From Gibbula magus (Eukaryota; Mollusca; Gastropoda; Trochida; Trochidae), in contig OW388291.1 of NCBI GenBank assembly GCA_936450465.1, positions 37,858,656 through 37,922,655 of the forward strand: a stretch of DNA of 64,000 nucleotides. The letters are read 5' to 3'. Below are positions 21,892 through 33,115 of this stretch, piece by piece (within the stretch, counting starts at the first letter, position 1; the number at the start of each line of letters is the position of its first letter). Below the pieces are notes generated by a model. That model had not been told where the DNA came from and did not search any database. It saw nothing but the letters and a program-made list of their open reading frames with translations. Both the position numbers and the translations under genes were made by a program.

Positions 21892-22236
21892 CAGGTCTCA
21901 AAATAGCAACCAATTTGGGAGCATTTGCTCCCTATTTTTTCAGTTTGTTTCCTCTAATTTTGAGTTAGGAGCACACATGCTCCTTGGCAAAAGTTGGGAT
22001 CTAGTTAATAAATTCTGTTTCTTCACCAAATTTAACCATCATCCATCACAATCGCTTTAAAATGGTATTGAATATTAGCTAGCTTACCATTTTCTACTTA
22101 CGGTATATTCATTGATTTACAGTTGATTTTTGCAAATGTCATTTCATATGTGCTCCTTGCACTTTTCTTTTGCTCCTTAGAACAATATGTTAGGAGCGTG
22201 TCCGCTCCTTGAAAAACATGGTTACTTTGAGGCCTG
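21892..22236. mobile_element. MITE, 345 bp, TIR CAGGYCTCAAARTARC
   Basis: Left end CAGGTCTCAAAATAGCAACC, right end read inward on the other strand CAGGCCTCAAAGTAACCATG. Subterminal inverted words GGGAGCATTTGCTCC / AAGGAGCGGACACGCTCCTA give hairpins at both ends, and GTTAGGAGCACACATGCTCC is a third. Flanks share ATGAT but a full target duplication is not clean. No coding capacity. CAG/CTG ends suggest hAT or a CACTA-like group; not resolved. Confidence 0.65.
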
Positions 22237-22309
22237 AATGATTTGGCTACGATATTGTTACAGCTTACAGTCCTATCAAAGTGTGTATCTTATTTTTGTT
22301 TGACTTATG

Positions 22310-22450
22310 AAGATGTTGGTAAAGGCTCACTAATTAACTTCATCGCCTACTGAGTAGGTCTGGATAACTGTAGCTGTGTTATTGGCTACTTACAGGACAA
22401 CAACCCTATCTATCAGATTTGTCCCCCTTAGTCTAATCCATCACCCAGTC
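22310..22450 (+). repeat. Diverged dispersed repeat, copy A
   Basis: GGTCTGGATAACTGTAGC and TTGGCTACTTACAGGACAAC correspond to GGCTGGATAATTGAAGCC and TGGGCTGCTTACACTTAGAA at about 25350-25400. The two copies flank the 2.06-kb hAT-like element. Identity low, family unknown. Confidence 0.35.
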
Positions 22451-22946
22451 TGTTCAATAGCTTGTCTGGCAGCACATAAATCTTTGGGATATTTCATTTC
22501 AATGGTAAACAATGATTGTCAAGGAATTGCTGATGTTTCATAAACAACAATTTCCATAAAATTTCCCTTTGTTATATTTTGTACGATGAAATATGATATT
22601 CAGTGGTTAAAATATCAATCAAAAATCAAATATGTAAGAGTGAAATAATATGTAATTGTACTCAGTTTTTGTACTTTCAATCATATGATGTCAGCGATGA
22701 CATGACAGTGATGAAGGGAAGTGATCTGGGTACGCCATTTCAATGAAATGAAGGTTTTTTATGAACCTTTCATAATTTTTCGAAATATAATGAATAAGAA
22801 TGTTTAATATTTCTTGTTGACTACCATGCTACGCCAGTTGTGAAAATATATTCTATATGTCCATATATATAAAGATATTTCTACTTAACAAGATGAGATA
22901 TACATGATATTTGACCAGATATGTTGAATATCTTCTATGTCTTATC

Positions 22947-25010
22947 CAGGGATGCAGAAATCGGTCTATTTGCCGGACATGTCCGATTGTAAATCCAGTT
23001 TGACCGAATGGAAAATTGACCTATCGGACATCAGTTGACCGATTGCAGAAAATAAAAGGAAAACTAAACTTACAAGCATTAAAGATAATATCATCTCTCT
23101 GTTTTTTTCATGTTGATTCGTTTATTCATATAGACAATACTTTCAAGTAAGCAAAACACAAACGATTATTTCAAAGCGTCACCTACTCATTAAGATATAG
23201 CCCTTCAAAGTGAGTAAATTTAGCCTGCTCATTATCTCATTCTTGAAACAGTTTGCCGCGGCCCCTCAGTGTAGCATAACCTTCGTTAGCGATGTGACGT
23301 CATACACAGGAGTTGCTTAATGAAATCCTTAGGCGATTTGCCGATTTTCGTCGATAATTCGTTTAAAACATGATAAGAACGTTTTGACATTACAAGTTTC
23401 CGATAGAATGGGTATTTGTGCGTCCGTAGGGAGTAATTTCAGAGTTTTAGGAGCATGTTTCGATATTCAACCGCTGATTTTAGATTTGTTCTTTTCCCAA
23501 TCGAGTGGAGTGTTATGTTATCTTATAAGCTACAATATGTTTTGAAATGAATAACTGACAATTCAAAAATAAAAAAGATCATGCAATTTTTTAAAATTAT
23601 AAACGCCATTATTAGTTAATTTTTGTTGTTGTGCTTGATTTTGTGTTTGAAGAGTGTCTATAGCTTGAAATCTACTGCGTCAATATTTCTCATGGTGCTA
23701 ATAGAATAGTTTCATTACAACTAAGAAAATTCTATAATTTTCATCAATGTTACTGGTTTACACTTTTTAGAAGAACATATTCGGGCTATCTTTAAATCTA
23801 TAGTCGTGTACATTTACAATTACTTAGATTCAGTGTAATACCACTACCATTTTCCTAGCATGTTATATAAAAGGCCTTGCATTTTATATTACATGTAGTT
23901 TTTGATGGTCAATTCATATGTTTGTGGAAATAAAATAATGTTTAAATCACTTCGGATAAAAATATGGAAAACGTATCTTTCCCAATTTCAAATGAAAGTA
24001 TTGGAACTATAGAACTTTGATCAACTCACACACACATGGCCGTGTGTACATGTGTTGTTTGGTTCTCGATTTAAAAAATATTACCCCGGCTATAGTTCAG
24101 TCGTGTAGATTTCCCCTCTTATTACATATTTATCTAAGTTAGAGTGTCAATAACGCAACTACATCACTTATTACATATTGCTACATTGATAAACAAAAAT
24201 ACTGAAACATATTTTGTTATTTTGCTTAAGGACAAATGTGAAAACAAAAATTATTCAACATGAATGAGGCGTGTTAACACCGTTATAATCCGTATGAAAT
24301 GTGTAATAGATCTCTGTGACGTTTGAACATCTTCATCATCTGACATGCGTGCCGCCGCCATATTGGGCAACGATAAGAATTGTTCCAAAACACATTGCAG
24401 AATTACGGGTCCCGCAATGGTCACATCCAGTACTAAACAGTGTTGACATCTGCTGCCAGTTGTAGTACGTTTTACGGGGCGTGTATATATGTAATTTTGT
24501 TGGATAAGGACACAGGTAAATATGTTATTTAGGCAGTTATGTAAGGCTAAATCTAGTGGATTCTGTCATTAGACGCCAAGCGACTCCTGTGTATTACGTC
24601 ACAAGGCCAAGCAAGCGGAATTCGCTCTCGGCTAAAGTTTTATGAGGCGTAATTGAGCGGCGTTTTAAAAAGGCCTTATAAAAGATGTTTATTGGTTGAA
24701 TTGACAAATATCAAGTGGAATCCTCGTCATCTTGGAATATGCTTGAATAAAAACCGAAAAGTGATATGGTCGGGGTTAGTGGATCTTTAAATAAAGGCAA
24801 ACGGCCCTGCTTGTGTCGGTCATGATTGTTTATGAAATTGAAATATGTTGATCCAGTCAAGAAGTCACATTTATTCTTCACAGCACGAGGCACGACGTCA
24901 ATCATCATTATCTTCAGTAAATTATAATTATAAATTCTTTACTTCCGGGTTCGTCTTTTTGGGTTAAAGATGAAATGTCCGACTGGCAGAAATTTGAATC
25001 TGCATCCCTG
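22947..25010. mobile_element. hAT-like element, 2064 bp, perfect 8-bp target duplication
   Basis: Ends CAGGGATGCAGA...TCTGCATCCCTG (12-bp perfect TIRs, 22947-22958 and 24999-25010) flanked by GTCTTATC at 22939-22946 and 25011-25018. The 8-bp duplication and the CAG start fit the hAT superfamily. Inside, GTGACGTCATACACAGGAGT (23293 on) and its near-inverse CTCCTGTGTATTACGTCAC (about 24584) form large subterminal inverted repeats, so a second element may be nested. The interior is locally CpG-rich. A minus-strand open frame at 24711-24908 (65 codons) just inside the right end could be a transposase or passenger exon, but I do not recognise it. Confidence 0.85.
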
Positions 25011-25289
25011 GTCTTATCCATTATGTTTCATCTCTAAACATCTCTATAATAAAGTGTTAAATACATATTCTGCATAAATACTTGCAACTCATTTCTTTTT
25101 CATTCAGCTGCTTTAATTGCTTGTCAAAAGGTGAAGAAATCTTTTGATGGAAGATAAGCTTTTGCCAAAAAAAAATCTTATTTTAATCATAAATCAATGT
25201 CTTATTTTAATATATCATTATTGATTTCGTGTTGTTTCTATGATAAGTCAATGGATAAACTTTGAATTTGATTTATTATCAATCTCATT

Positions 25290-25450
25290 AGGTTTCACAC
25301 TTGGGTTTCTCAGCAAGAAAGTGACTAACTACATTCCCTGCAGAGTTAGGCTGGATAATTGAAGCCCTATTTGGGCTGCTTACACTTAGAACAGCCGTAT
25401 TCATGGACGTTTGTTATTTCCCTTAAAGAGAGGGCTCTATCACAAATTCA
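25290..25450 (+). repeat. Diverged dispersed repeat, copy B
   Basis: Partner of 22310-22450 (GGATAATTGAAGCC, GCTGCTTACA). The segment just after it (CCCTTAAAGAGAGGGCTCTA) also resembles CTCTTAAATAGAGGGTTCTA at about 63850, suggesting one repeat family in three places. Confidence 0.35.
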
Positions 25451-27182
25451 TTCATTCCTGTTTCCTCATATATGGTATTAATACATACTTATTGCACAAT
25501 CCATGTGCTACATATGATGGTAATGTTTTTTATGACTTTATATTTGAAAATTTGACATTCTTTCAAAAATAAATACAATGAGAAATGAAGATCTACAAGT
25601 GTGGAAAGCTTTCCTACGGCACATCAGCTGTGAATTTTGAAAGCATGTAACTCACTGGAATTTACTACTGCCTTCTTGACCCATACACAGGAGAATCAAA
25701 GGGACCAAGCAGAATCTAGAGTCATCGGATCTTCGGGCAAGCAGTATTTTGAAAATGCATGCCCACGATCATTATTTGGACAAGAGTAAACATTGTTTAT
25801 AGAGAGTACACACACTGAGAAACTGCTCTTGATAAATAAATCAGGTGGGAAATCACATTTAACGCCACATTCTGACATTTTCTGCCTCTTTAATGGTCTT
25901 CTTTGGATAAGAAGCTGTGTACAGAGTCTCTTCATTGACTGGTGAAGACCGGGTCAGACAGGAACCATATGGATCAGGAAGACATAACATACCAAACAAT
26001 ACACAGCATCCACTTCAGGGGCGTATGTTAGGGAAATGAACACTAAAATTCATAATGATGATTTAAATTATTCAATAGATTGATGATTTTCTTGTAAATA
26101 TAAATGGAATTGAACATTTTTAAAGTTAAATAAGAATTAAAACATTTGACCCTTTTTCTAGAGGTCTTTGAAAATTGCCAATCCATGATTGTTATCTTTG
26201 TTAATTAATGATAACTGTAAATTTAACTCGAATGGTTTTCTCAAATCACAACTGATTTCGAAGTGACGAAAACATAATACTCATACAACCAAATCTCCTT
26301 CCCACATATACGTACAAGTAGGAAGTGATCAAATCCAAACAAGACATACCACCTGATGAAGGAGTAAGCATATACTCTGAAATGTATCTACACAATATTG
26401 AACACAATATTGAAGTTGTTATCCAGAAAATCTTGTTTTCCTTTACATGTATTCCACTTCTAAATATCCCTCAAAAACTGAAATCGAGGACAGTGAGTCT
26501 GTGCAACCTTCTGCTATTAACAACACTTTAACTTCTGAATTAAATGGAGCAAAAACATTCTGAGTGGTCAATGGTTAGGAAATAGCAACTTTTTAATAAA
26601 GCGGAAAATCTGGAATTTAGCACTGAGTAATGATGCTGTGCTTGATTTTCCCTGCAAGTAAAGGGGATATAAAGGTTTGATGAAAAAGAATTTGCACTCA
26701 GTATCATTTGCAAATATTTGTCGATATAGATCAGGTCAGAAGAGTTCTCCCTACCAAAACAAACAAACAGCTGAGCAAGACATCTCTTATCAGCAAACAA
26801 GCAAGAGCATTGATAACATTCTAACGAAACTGGACATGGGCAGTGATGAGAACCATCAAGTTGTATTTCAAACTGAAATGTAAACGAAAATACATTAAAA
26901 TAATATCAATGAAACTTTGACGTGAAAGAAATGGTGCTTGCAACATGTTTTTTTTTATGTTTCCGAAAATTCATTTTTTTTTATCATTAATGTATTATTT
27001 CACAAAGTAATAATATCACATAACGACATTTGTTTTCATGTTTATAATATCTAACATAGACAAGGACATTGTTAACATTCACTTCGTTAAAAATATCGTC
27101 AAAAGGTATAATTGCATTAATCAGTACATCTTATAATATATCATTTCAACATCCAACCATAATGATAAAATTGAAATATTCA
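25451..27182. other. No gene recognised
   Basis: Several open frames of 68-86 codons on both strands overlap each other and lack recognisable motifs or splice context. AT-rich. Nothing supportable. Confidence 0.4.
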
Positions 27183-27427
27183 TTAAAGGGACACTACCTA
27201 TGTTATTGTATTAACATAGGTAAAAATTTACCAAGGGTGTTAAATTATCAAGAAGTATTAAATGACTGTTGTAGAAAATTAGCCTTTTAGTGCCAATCTG
27301 TTCAGTAACGTAACATTATTAAGATGTTTAGCCGTGATTATGATCGAAACCCGGACTATGTTCTGTGGCTGGTGCGCGTCAATTGTTCAAACGTAATTGT
27401 GAAAACTTATATGTAGCAGACAAAGAG

Positions 27428-27747
27428 GTGAGGTGAGGTGAGGTGAGTTGGGGTTTAACGCCGCTTTCAAGAGTATTTCACTTATATTGCGGCTGCTAGT
27501 ATTACGGCAGGGAGAAAGCCCGCAACGCCATGTGGCCATGCATTGGGGTGAAACCTGCAAGCATCGGCTGGAACTAGCGAACCATGGGTGGTACTGCACT
27601 GAAATTCAGTGTAGCATTGCACCCAAACCTGACTGCTTGTAGAACAGTTCTCTACTGCAGACAAAGTTGCTGTGCCCCTGGCGGGATTCGAACCCCGGAC
27701 CTCTTGATCCAAAGCTGAACGCGCTAACCACTGCGCTATCCCCCCCC
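27428..27747 (-). mobile_element. tRNA-derived SINE, 320 bp, with 13-bp target duplication
   Basis: Read on the minus strand it starts with a tRNA-like head (GGGGGGGATAGCGCAGTGG...; A and B boxes below), passes CAGGGGCACAGCAACTTTGT and a central domain, and ends with AAAGCGGCGTTAAACCCCAA and a CACCT tandem tail. Flanked by identical AGCAGACAAAGAG at 27415-27427 and 27748-27760. The clean duplication and intact boxes mean it is the youngest SINE copy in the window. It sits inside the TTAA-flanked element. Confidence 0.93.
27684..27738 (-). promoter_or_regulatory. RNA polymerase III internal promoter (A and B boxes) of the SINE
   Basis: A box TAGCGCAGTGG is the complement of 27728-27738; B box GGTTCGAATCC is the complement of 27684-27694 and is a perfect consensus match. 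Spacing is as in tRNA genes. Confidence 0.88.
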
Positions 27748-28019
27748 AGCAGACAAAGAGACAGGTATTGGTTGGTGGTGTTCAATGGAACATATAACTG
27801 GCATACACGTAAATAATGCGCATGAATTCGGCTTCTCATCGTGTATTAAGCTGCTGCTTGAGTTTCATTGAAAGCAAGTTATTGTCAAATATTTGGAGTT
27901 AGGGGATACATATGCAAGTGGAGTAAGATAATCTGGAAGAAAATCAGGACATTTGATATTTTTGTATGTATCAAATCTAAATAAAATTTCATGAAAAACA
28001 TGTAGTGTCCCTTTAAATT

Positions 28020-29815
28020 GTCATCTCTTAGAAATCTTAATTACATGATAATCATAACTTCATTCATATAACATTAACATATAAGGCTTAGTAAGTGTTT
28101 CACTTGTGCCAAGTCCATTTGACCTTTCTGTAAATGAAATACATTTCAACCAAACGAACATAGCAAAATTTAAATATTTATTCACATGAGACAAAATAAT
28201 ATGACTCAGAAACATACTTACATGATGTTATTAGACCATAAAATCAACTAACACACTCAAGTGCTTTTATAAAGTACAAAATAAAATTAGGTCATAAACA
28301 ATAGAAATAGTGCCTTAAACATGATATTTATCATTATTCTCATGCTTTTGCGTATGATGAATTCATCAAGTTTATGTTAATGTTCTATCTCGCATTGTTC
28401 ATCTCATACACAAACCTATTAATATGTATTAACTTGACTAGCAAAACATCTGTGCGGTATAGATATATGCATGCCTGTGTATTAATGTTTGCCACATTTT
28501 CAGACTTTATTTACAAATGTTACAAACATTGTTTAAAGAAAAATAATGGTGTTATATAGATAAAGCGTCACTGACATGACACATCTGTGACATGATGAAA
28601 TATTATAAACGATCACAATACATAGATTTACAGATGTGCCCCTAAGAACATAGTGCTTATCATTGTTTCCTCCATAAATTTGCATCATTTATGAATAATG
28701 GTGTTGAGGTGATTGTGATATATTTCAGGTTTTCATTCTGTTTTTATTTACGGTAAATTCACAAACCAGTTGAAAACTACAACACCCAGAAATACACAAC
28801 TTCTTTGAAATGCATTCACGGTGCTAGCATCTGCATCGAAACGTCACACTCACAGCAATAAAGACGTTAACAATCCATAGAACTTGTATTCTTTTAGAAA
28901 AACATACTGCTAAAAACTGTATCACATTGTCTATATAAAATTTTACACATACAATTATTGTAACTAAGCAGACTTTGGCCAAATTCAAACATCACCAAAA
29001 CAACTTTAAACTTTAGTTTACCATGATTACATTTTATCCACACTAGTTCTTATACAAAGGAGATTCGAAACAGGACTTCCCTGTGTCTATAAAAAATAGA
29101 TAAAGAATAGCTTACTTTGGCCGAGGTTTCCCCTGTTCATATAAAAACAAAAGGGTGGAAATGGAGTAAACAAGCTAGACTCAAATCATCCTATTTGTTT
29201 ATGAGAACAAGTGTGGTTGGGAAGCAGACCAACTGGACCAGAATCTATCCTCTGGACATAACTAAGCCAAGGGTGGGGAAGAAACAGTCTAGCTGGATCT
29301 GAATCTCACCCCATGTGATAAGAAAAGGGACTTGCGCATTAAGATTAATTAATCTCTCATCAGACAGAAGAATCAGAATTCATTAAGCATTATTCCAAGT
29401 GTTTTCATGTCGGGTAAAATACATCAAATGTTTTCTGACATGGAATGATGCTTGGTGATGTGACTGGTGTTGTCAGAGGTACATGATCAGAATGACATTT
29501 CTTCCAAGTAAAGTCAAAGATAATTGCCTATTTAGGGGGCCTGTTTAAGATGTGACAGTGTTCCGTCATTAGGGTTCCGAGACATGCCACGGTTCCTCAT
29601 CAAGGAAGTAAGGGCGATCAATGAGCACTTATCAGCTCCTTATAAAATCAATTTTACTCAACACAAGGCTGTTGGCAATTGTCATCTTGCATACGGTTCT
29701 AGACGGATGGCTGACAAGATCATGTTCATACAGGCAAATAGCTTACAAGATGTGTCTTATATCAAGCTATCTGTACTTACAATAAAAGATTGTTTACATT
29801 ACAAAACCAATTGAG
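28020..29815. other. No gene recognised
   Basis: AT-rich with scattered short open frames on the plus strand (61-76 codons at 28374, 29117, 29584) that have no recognisable motif. Confidence 0.4.
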
Positions 29816-30110
29816 TTTTTAACATCTCTCGGTAGCTCACAAGATTCTGTTTAAACAAGTGAAATCTCCAATTGCCTCCAGCAAGAACTTGGTAGCATCA
29901 ATATCTGTGAACAATATCATGCTGTTGTATTGAATACAACTGAGAAGTTTAGCCATGTTCTGACTGCTCACAAAATTCGTGATTCTATTTGTGCAACTCC
30001 AACTGTCTCCGACAACAAGTTGATAGCATCAATATCTCTGAACAACTCTCACAACCCTGTTTACATAACATGACCAACTGAGAAATGTATGCATCTCTAG
30101 ATAGCTAACA
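29816..30110 (+). repeat. Diverged tandem repeat, period about 131 bp
   Basis: TAGCATCAATATCTGTGAACA (about 29892) is followed 131 bp later by TAGCATCAATATCTCTGAAC (about 30023), with the flanking 'caa(g/a)attc...ctccaa(t/c)tg.ctcc' words in register. A third partial unit (CATCTCTAGATAGCTAAC) lies near 30090. Low identity. Confidence 0.5.
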
Positions 30111-30186
30111 AAGGATTCTTGATACCAGCCGTGACAACTCCGAAAAAGATGTTAAGAAAATCTTTACACACTGAACATTATATATA

Positions 30187-30287
30187 GAATACTAAACGAT
30201 GTACCGTTTGATAACATGTTTATGAAACGAGTGGATGGTTTGGTATTTTAAGCTTGTTAAATACCGATGCCATTCACGAGTTTAGTA
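30187..30287. repeat. Palindrome, about 25-bp stem with nested outer arms
   Basis: AAACGAGTGGATGGTTTGGTA (about 30227 on) pairs imperfectly with TAAATACCGATGCCATTCAC and GAGTTT across a short AAGCTTGT loop, and AATACTAAAC / GTTTAGTATT form outer arms. Could be an inverted repeat from a DNA transposon. It directly precedes a CpG-rich patch. Confidence 0.6.
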
Positions 30288-30329
30288 TTTTATTTATTAG
30301 TCAATGATGTAAATAGCGCTGAATTGCAA

Positions 30330-30500
30330 GAAAATCATTTAGTGACGCTTACTTGCAAATAGGTCACCCGTTATTGCAGTCACGTGGCTTACATTGTGAC
30401 ATCAACCCAAAACGACTGTGACGTCACGCGCCGATTATGATGTTACGGCAGCACGCTGTAGTATCACACATGTGTGTAACCAACTCATTGTTATCTAATG
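30330..30500. other. CpG-rich patch with CRE-like TGACGTCA
   Basis: A local island of CpG in AT-rich DNA, containing CACGTGG, TGTGACGTCACGCGCC and TTACGGCAGCACGC. TGACGTCA is a cAMP-response-element palindrome, but similar CpG/TGACGT words also occur inside the DNA elements at 22947-25010 and 41103-42459, so a transposon origin is as likely as a promoter. Confidence 0.35.
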
Positions 30501-31640
30501 AGTGCATGATCTCACCACGGTTGAGTAATAATTATGCTTTCAAGATGAACTAAGATTCTGGACAACCCTGAAGATCCTGTTTATAAAGACCACATGTCAA
30601 AATGCCCAACAAGATGTCTGAAGGATTAATGCCTCCCTGAATCTGATAAATCTGATATCTGTCACACTTTGTTACAATCAGTACTAAAATGTGTGTGAAA
30701 ACTCTGGACAGCTGGCTTTATGTTATCTTCCAACTAAACTAAAAACAGCTAATAAATAAATAATAAATGTCAAGATATTCATAGTATCAAAACCACAAAT
30801 GACAGTTAGTTAATCTCTAAATGGTGACCAACATGTTAGTGTTAATTTGCAGGTTTATGAAGCAGATGACAATGTCAAGGTTCCCATTTATCCAGGGTCG
30901 TGTTATCCTTGAGCAACATTACACCTTGTTAACGTCTACTGACCAGCGAGGTGTCTACAGCATCACTACCTCTATTTACAACGTCAATAAACACTTTATT
31001 GCTTCCATTGAGGTGGATGTTTATACCAAAATATTTCCTTAGCACATTTACAAAATCAGCTCACTACAAACAAGTATTTGTGATAAGAAATATAAAGAAT
31101 CTCTGAAAATCATTGCCTTATACAATTAACATACCCAGATTATTTCTTCCATTCATAGCCATCAAAGCCCCACTTCTACTACCGAAGAATGAAAAAGTTG
31201 CATCTCTTGAAATTCTCTTCTATTGTAGATCTCTCACACAAATCTGTCTCCAGTCTATAGCCTTTCTAATACAGAAGTATATGTTTTTAACATCATTAAT
31301 TCTGAATAATTAAGCAACTAGATCTGTACTATTCAAGTCAGAACCAGCCCATTCTACTTGAAAGTTATCAACTATCTAACTACCAGCAATTTCAGATAAT
31401 TAAGAACCTATCTGTACTCTCCAAGACATTTCCACAATCAATCATCTGTCTCATAAGGCAAAGAACAATTATAAAAATGTCCATCCAAAGACAATTCGGG
31501 ACATAAAGAACATATGCCTATGAAATCCAAGAGATCTCTATACTATACAAGGATTGAAGGAGGGATTTGAACATTTTATCAGAACAACCTAAATATCTCA
31601 CTCTCAAATTAAAGAAGTCGCTCTCCTATACTAAGTGTCG

Positions 31641-31811
31641 CTATTGGCAGTTGAGGACATATCTGAAAATCAAAGCCGTCCCACTCGCAACTGATAATGC
31701 AATATCTCCAACATTCTCCACCTTCCTTGCTTCCCTTCGGAGACGTTCAGACATTCCACATGGACTGACCATAGCATTGGCACCCAGGAAGGGGGTTGGT
31801 CCTGCGTGATC
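31641..31811 (-). other. Exon-like open segment, unrecognised
   Basis: 57 codons open on the minus strand in a locally GC-richer patch, including GPTPFLGANAMVSPCGMS and ERLRREARKVENVGDIALSV. Upstream on the same strand is an acceptor-like TTTCTTCCACCAG (near 31857-31869) but it leads into a different frame. The plus strand is also open (31567-31809). I do not recognise either translation; it could be a fragment of a mobile-element gene or chance. Confidence 0.2.
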
Positions 31812-32834
31812 TCAAACTGCCACCCCTGATACTAAAGTGGGCTTGCCCTAATCTGACTGGTGGAAGAAACCACAGTTAGAAAGCAGGGGCTACTAGCTGC
31901 ATCTCCCACATCTAAATCAATATGTGGAAGGGGAGTATGAAAGAGTTAGATGTGATAGTACAAACAATAGAAAAGCATTTATTATTAGCAACATGTTGAG
32001 TTTGTCTGTTTCCAATATTATTCTCCTCCGTGACTGATATTATCTGTTTCACTTGGACATTATCTTCACTGGAGAACTTGTTGGTGAGTATACGTTACTT
32101 GTTGGACTCTTGTCAAACTTTCCTGATTTGATCATTAGATTTGTAAAATATTATTTGAAAATGATTGCTAAATATTGATTAGGCATGCAAGAATAGTTTT
32201 GATGTGATTCATGTTTGAAAAAAACACTTTACATAATTTAAAAATACTTATTTTATTTCTTTTGATGGCCTATAGATTTAAATTCATGTCATAATGGAGC
32301 AATTACATTACAATTTAAATTTGTCATTTCATACGATGTGAAATAATTTTCTTGAATCATTTTGATTCCAAAACCAAGAACATTTGATTCTATTTTATTT
32401 CTTCTATAATGTATATATATACCTTAAAACAAACAGATAAAAAATAACTTTATTAGAACAAGTAAAATGTGTGAATTGGTATTAATAATTAGTGACAGTA
32501 ACAGTAGAAGTGTCAAACTTTTGCAACATCATTGGTCAGTTAAAATATTGAAAATTATCCTGACAATTCACTACTTCTTCAATAACAAGCTAAATATGTC
32601 TGCCAGCTCGTCTACAAGATATTGGTTTATTGGATCCACACAAGTGAAATGAATAGAGCTTATATAATAAGTGTCATACCAAGACGGACAATGGCGGGAC
32701 AAGGCTTCCATGCTGAGTTCCTCATAACAGCTGGAATGTGGCGCTATCAGCAGCAGTCTCTGGTAGTTGATATCCAGACTGTCATGTTTCCATTGTTGAG
32801 TCCAATCTAACAATCTGCTTCACCTACGGATTTA

Positions 32835-33115
32835 GTCAAAGATTCATAATATGGTATTTAACTTAAAATGATATATCTTCTTTTGCTTTTGAGTCCAATT
32901 TCGGGATCATAGTCAATCAGAGATTATGTCAAAGTTTCATGATTGATATATAACTTAAAAGGAAATATCTTCCTTTGCTGTTGAGTCAATTGTCAGCATT
33001 ATAGTCACTCAGATATAAAGTCAAAGATTCGTAAGTTGGTATATAAATTTATTTTCAAGATAATCCTTTGCTGTTAAATCAAATTTCAGAATTAAACTCT
33101 CTAAGATTTGTAGTC
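32835..33115 (+). repeat. Diverged tandem array, period about 92 bp
   Basis: GTCAAAGATTC-type words start units at 32835, 32928 and 33020, each followed by TTTGCTGTTGAGTC-like and CAGAT/AGAT words. Looser copies of the same words (GAGACATATTG, CTGCTGAA-CAAATTTC) continue to about 34550, so this looks like the best-preserved part of a longer decayed array. Confidence 0.6.

Larger units (their letters stand above)
27187..28012. mobile_element. TTAA-flanked DNA element containing a nested SINE
   Basis: TTAAAGGGACACTAC at 27183-27197 and its exact inverse GTAGTGTCCCTTTAA at 28002-28016. If TTAA is the target duplication, the element runs 27187-28012 with 11-bp AGGGACACTAC ends. TTAA flanks point to a piggyBac-like mechanism, though the end sequence is not the classical one. 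Without the SINE insertion it would be about 0.49 kb, non-coding. GTCCCTTTAA also occurs alone near 48980 and 58380. Confidence 0.65.

Noticed and set aside
27660..27747. A functional tRNA gene on the minus strand
   Set aside because: A and B boxes are good, but the sequence continues into a SINE body with target duplications and the acceptor stem does not close; it is a SINE head.
27387..27839. Overlapping 64-77-codon frames on both strands
   Set aside because: They are translations of the SINE and its tRNA-like head.
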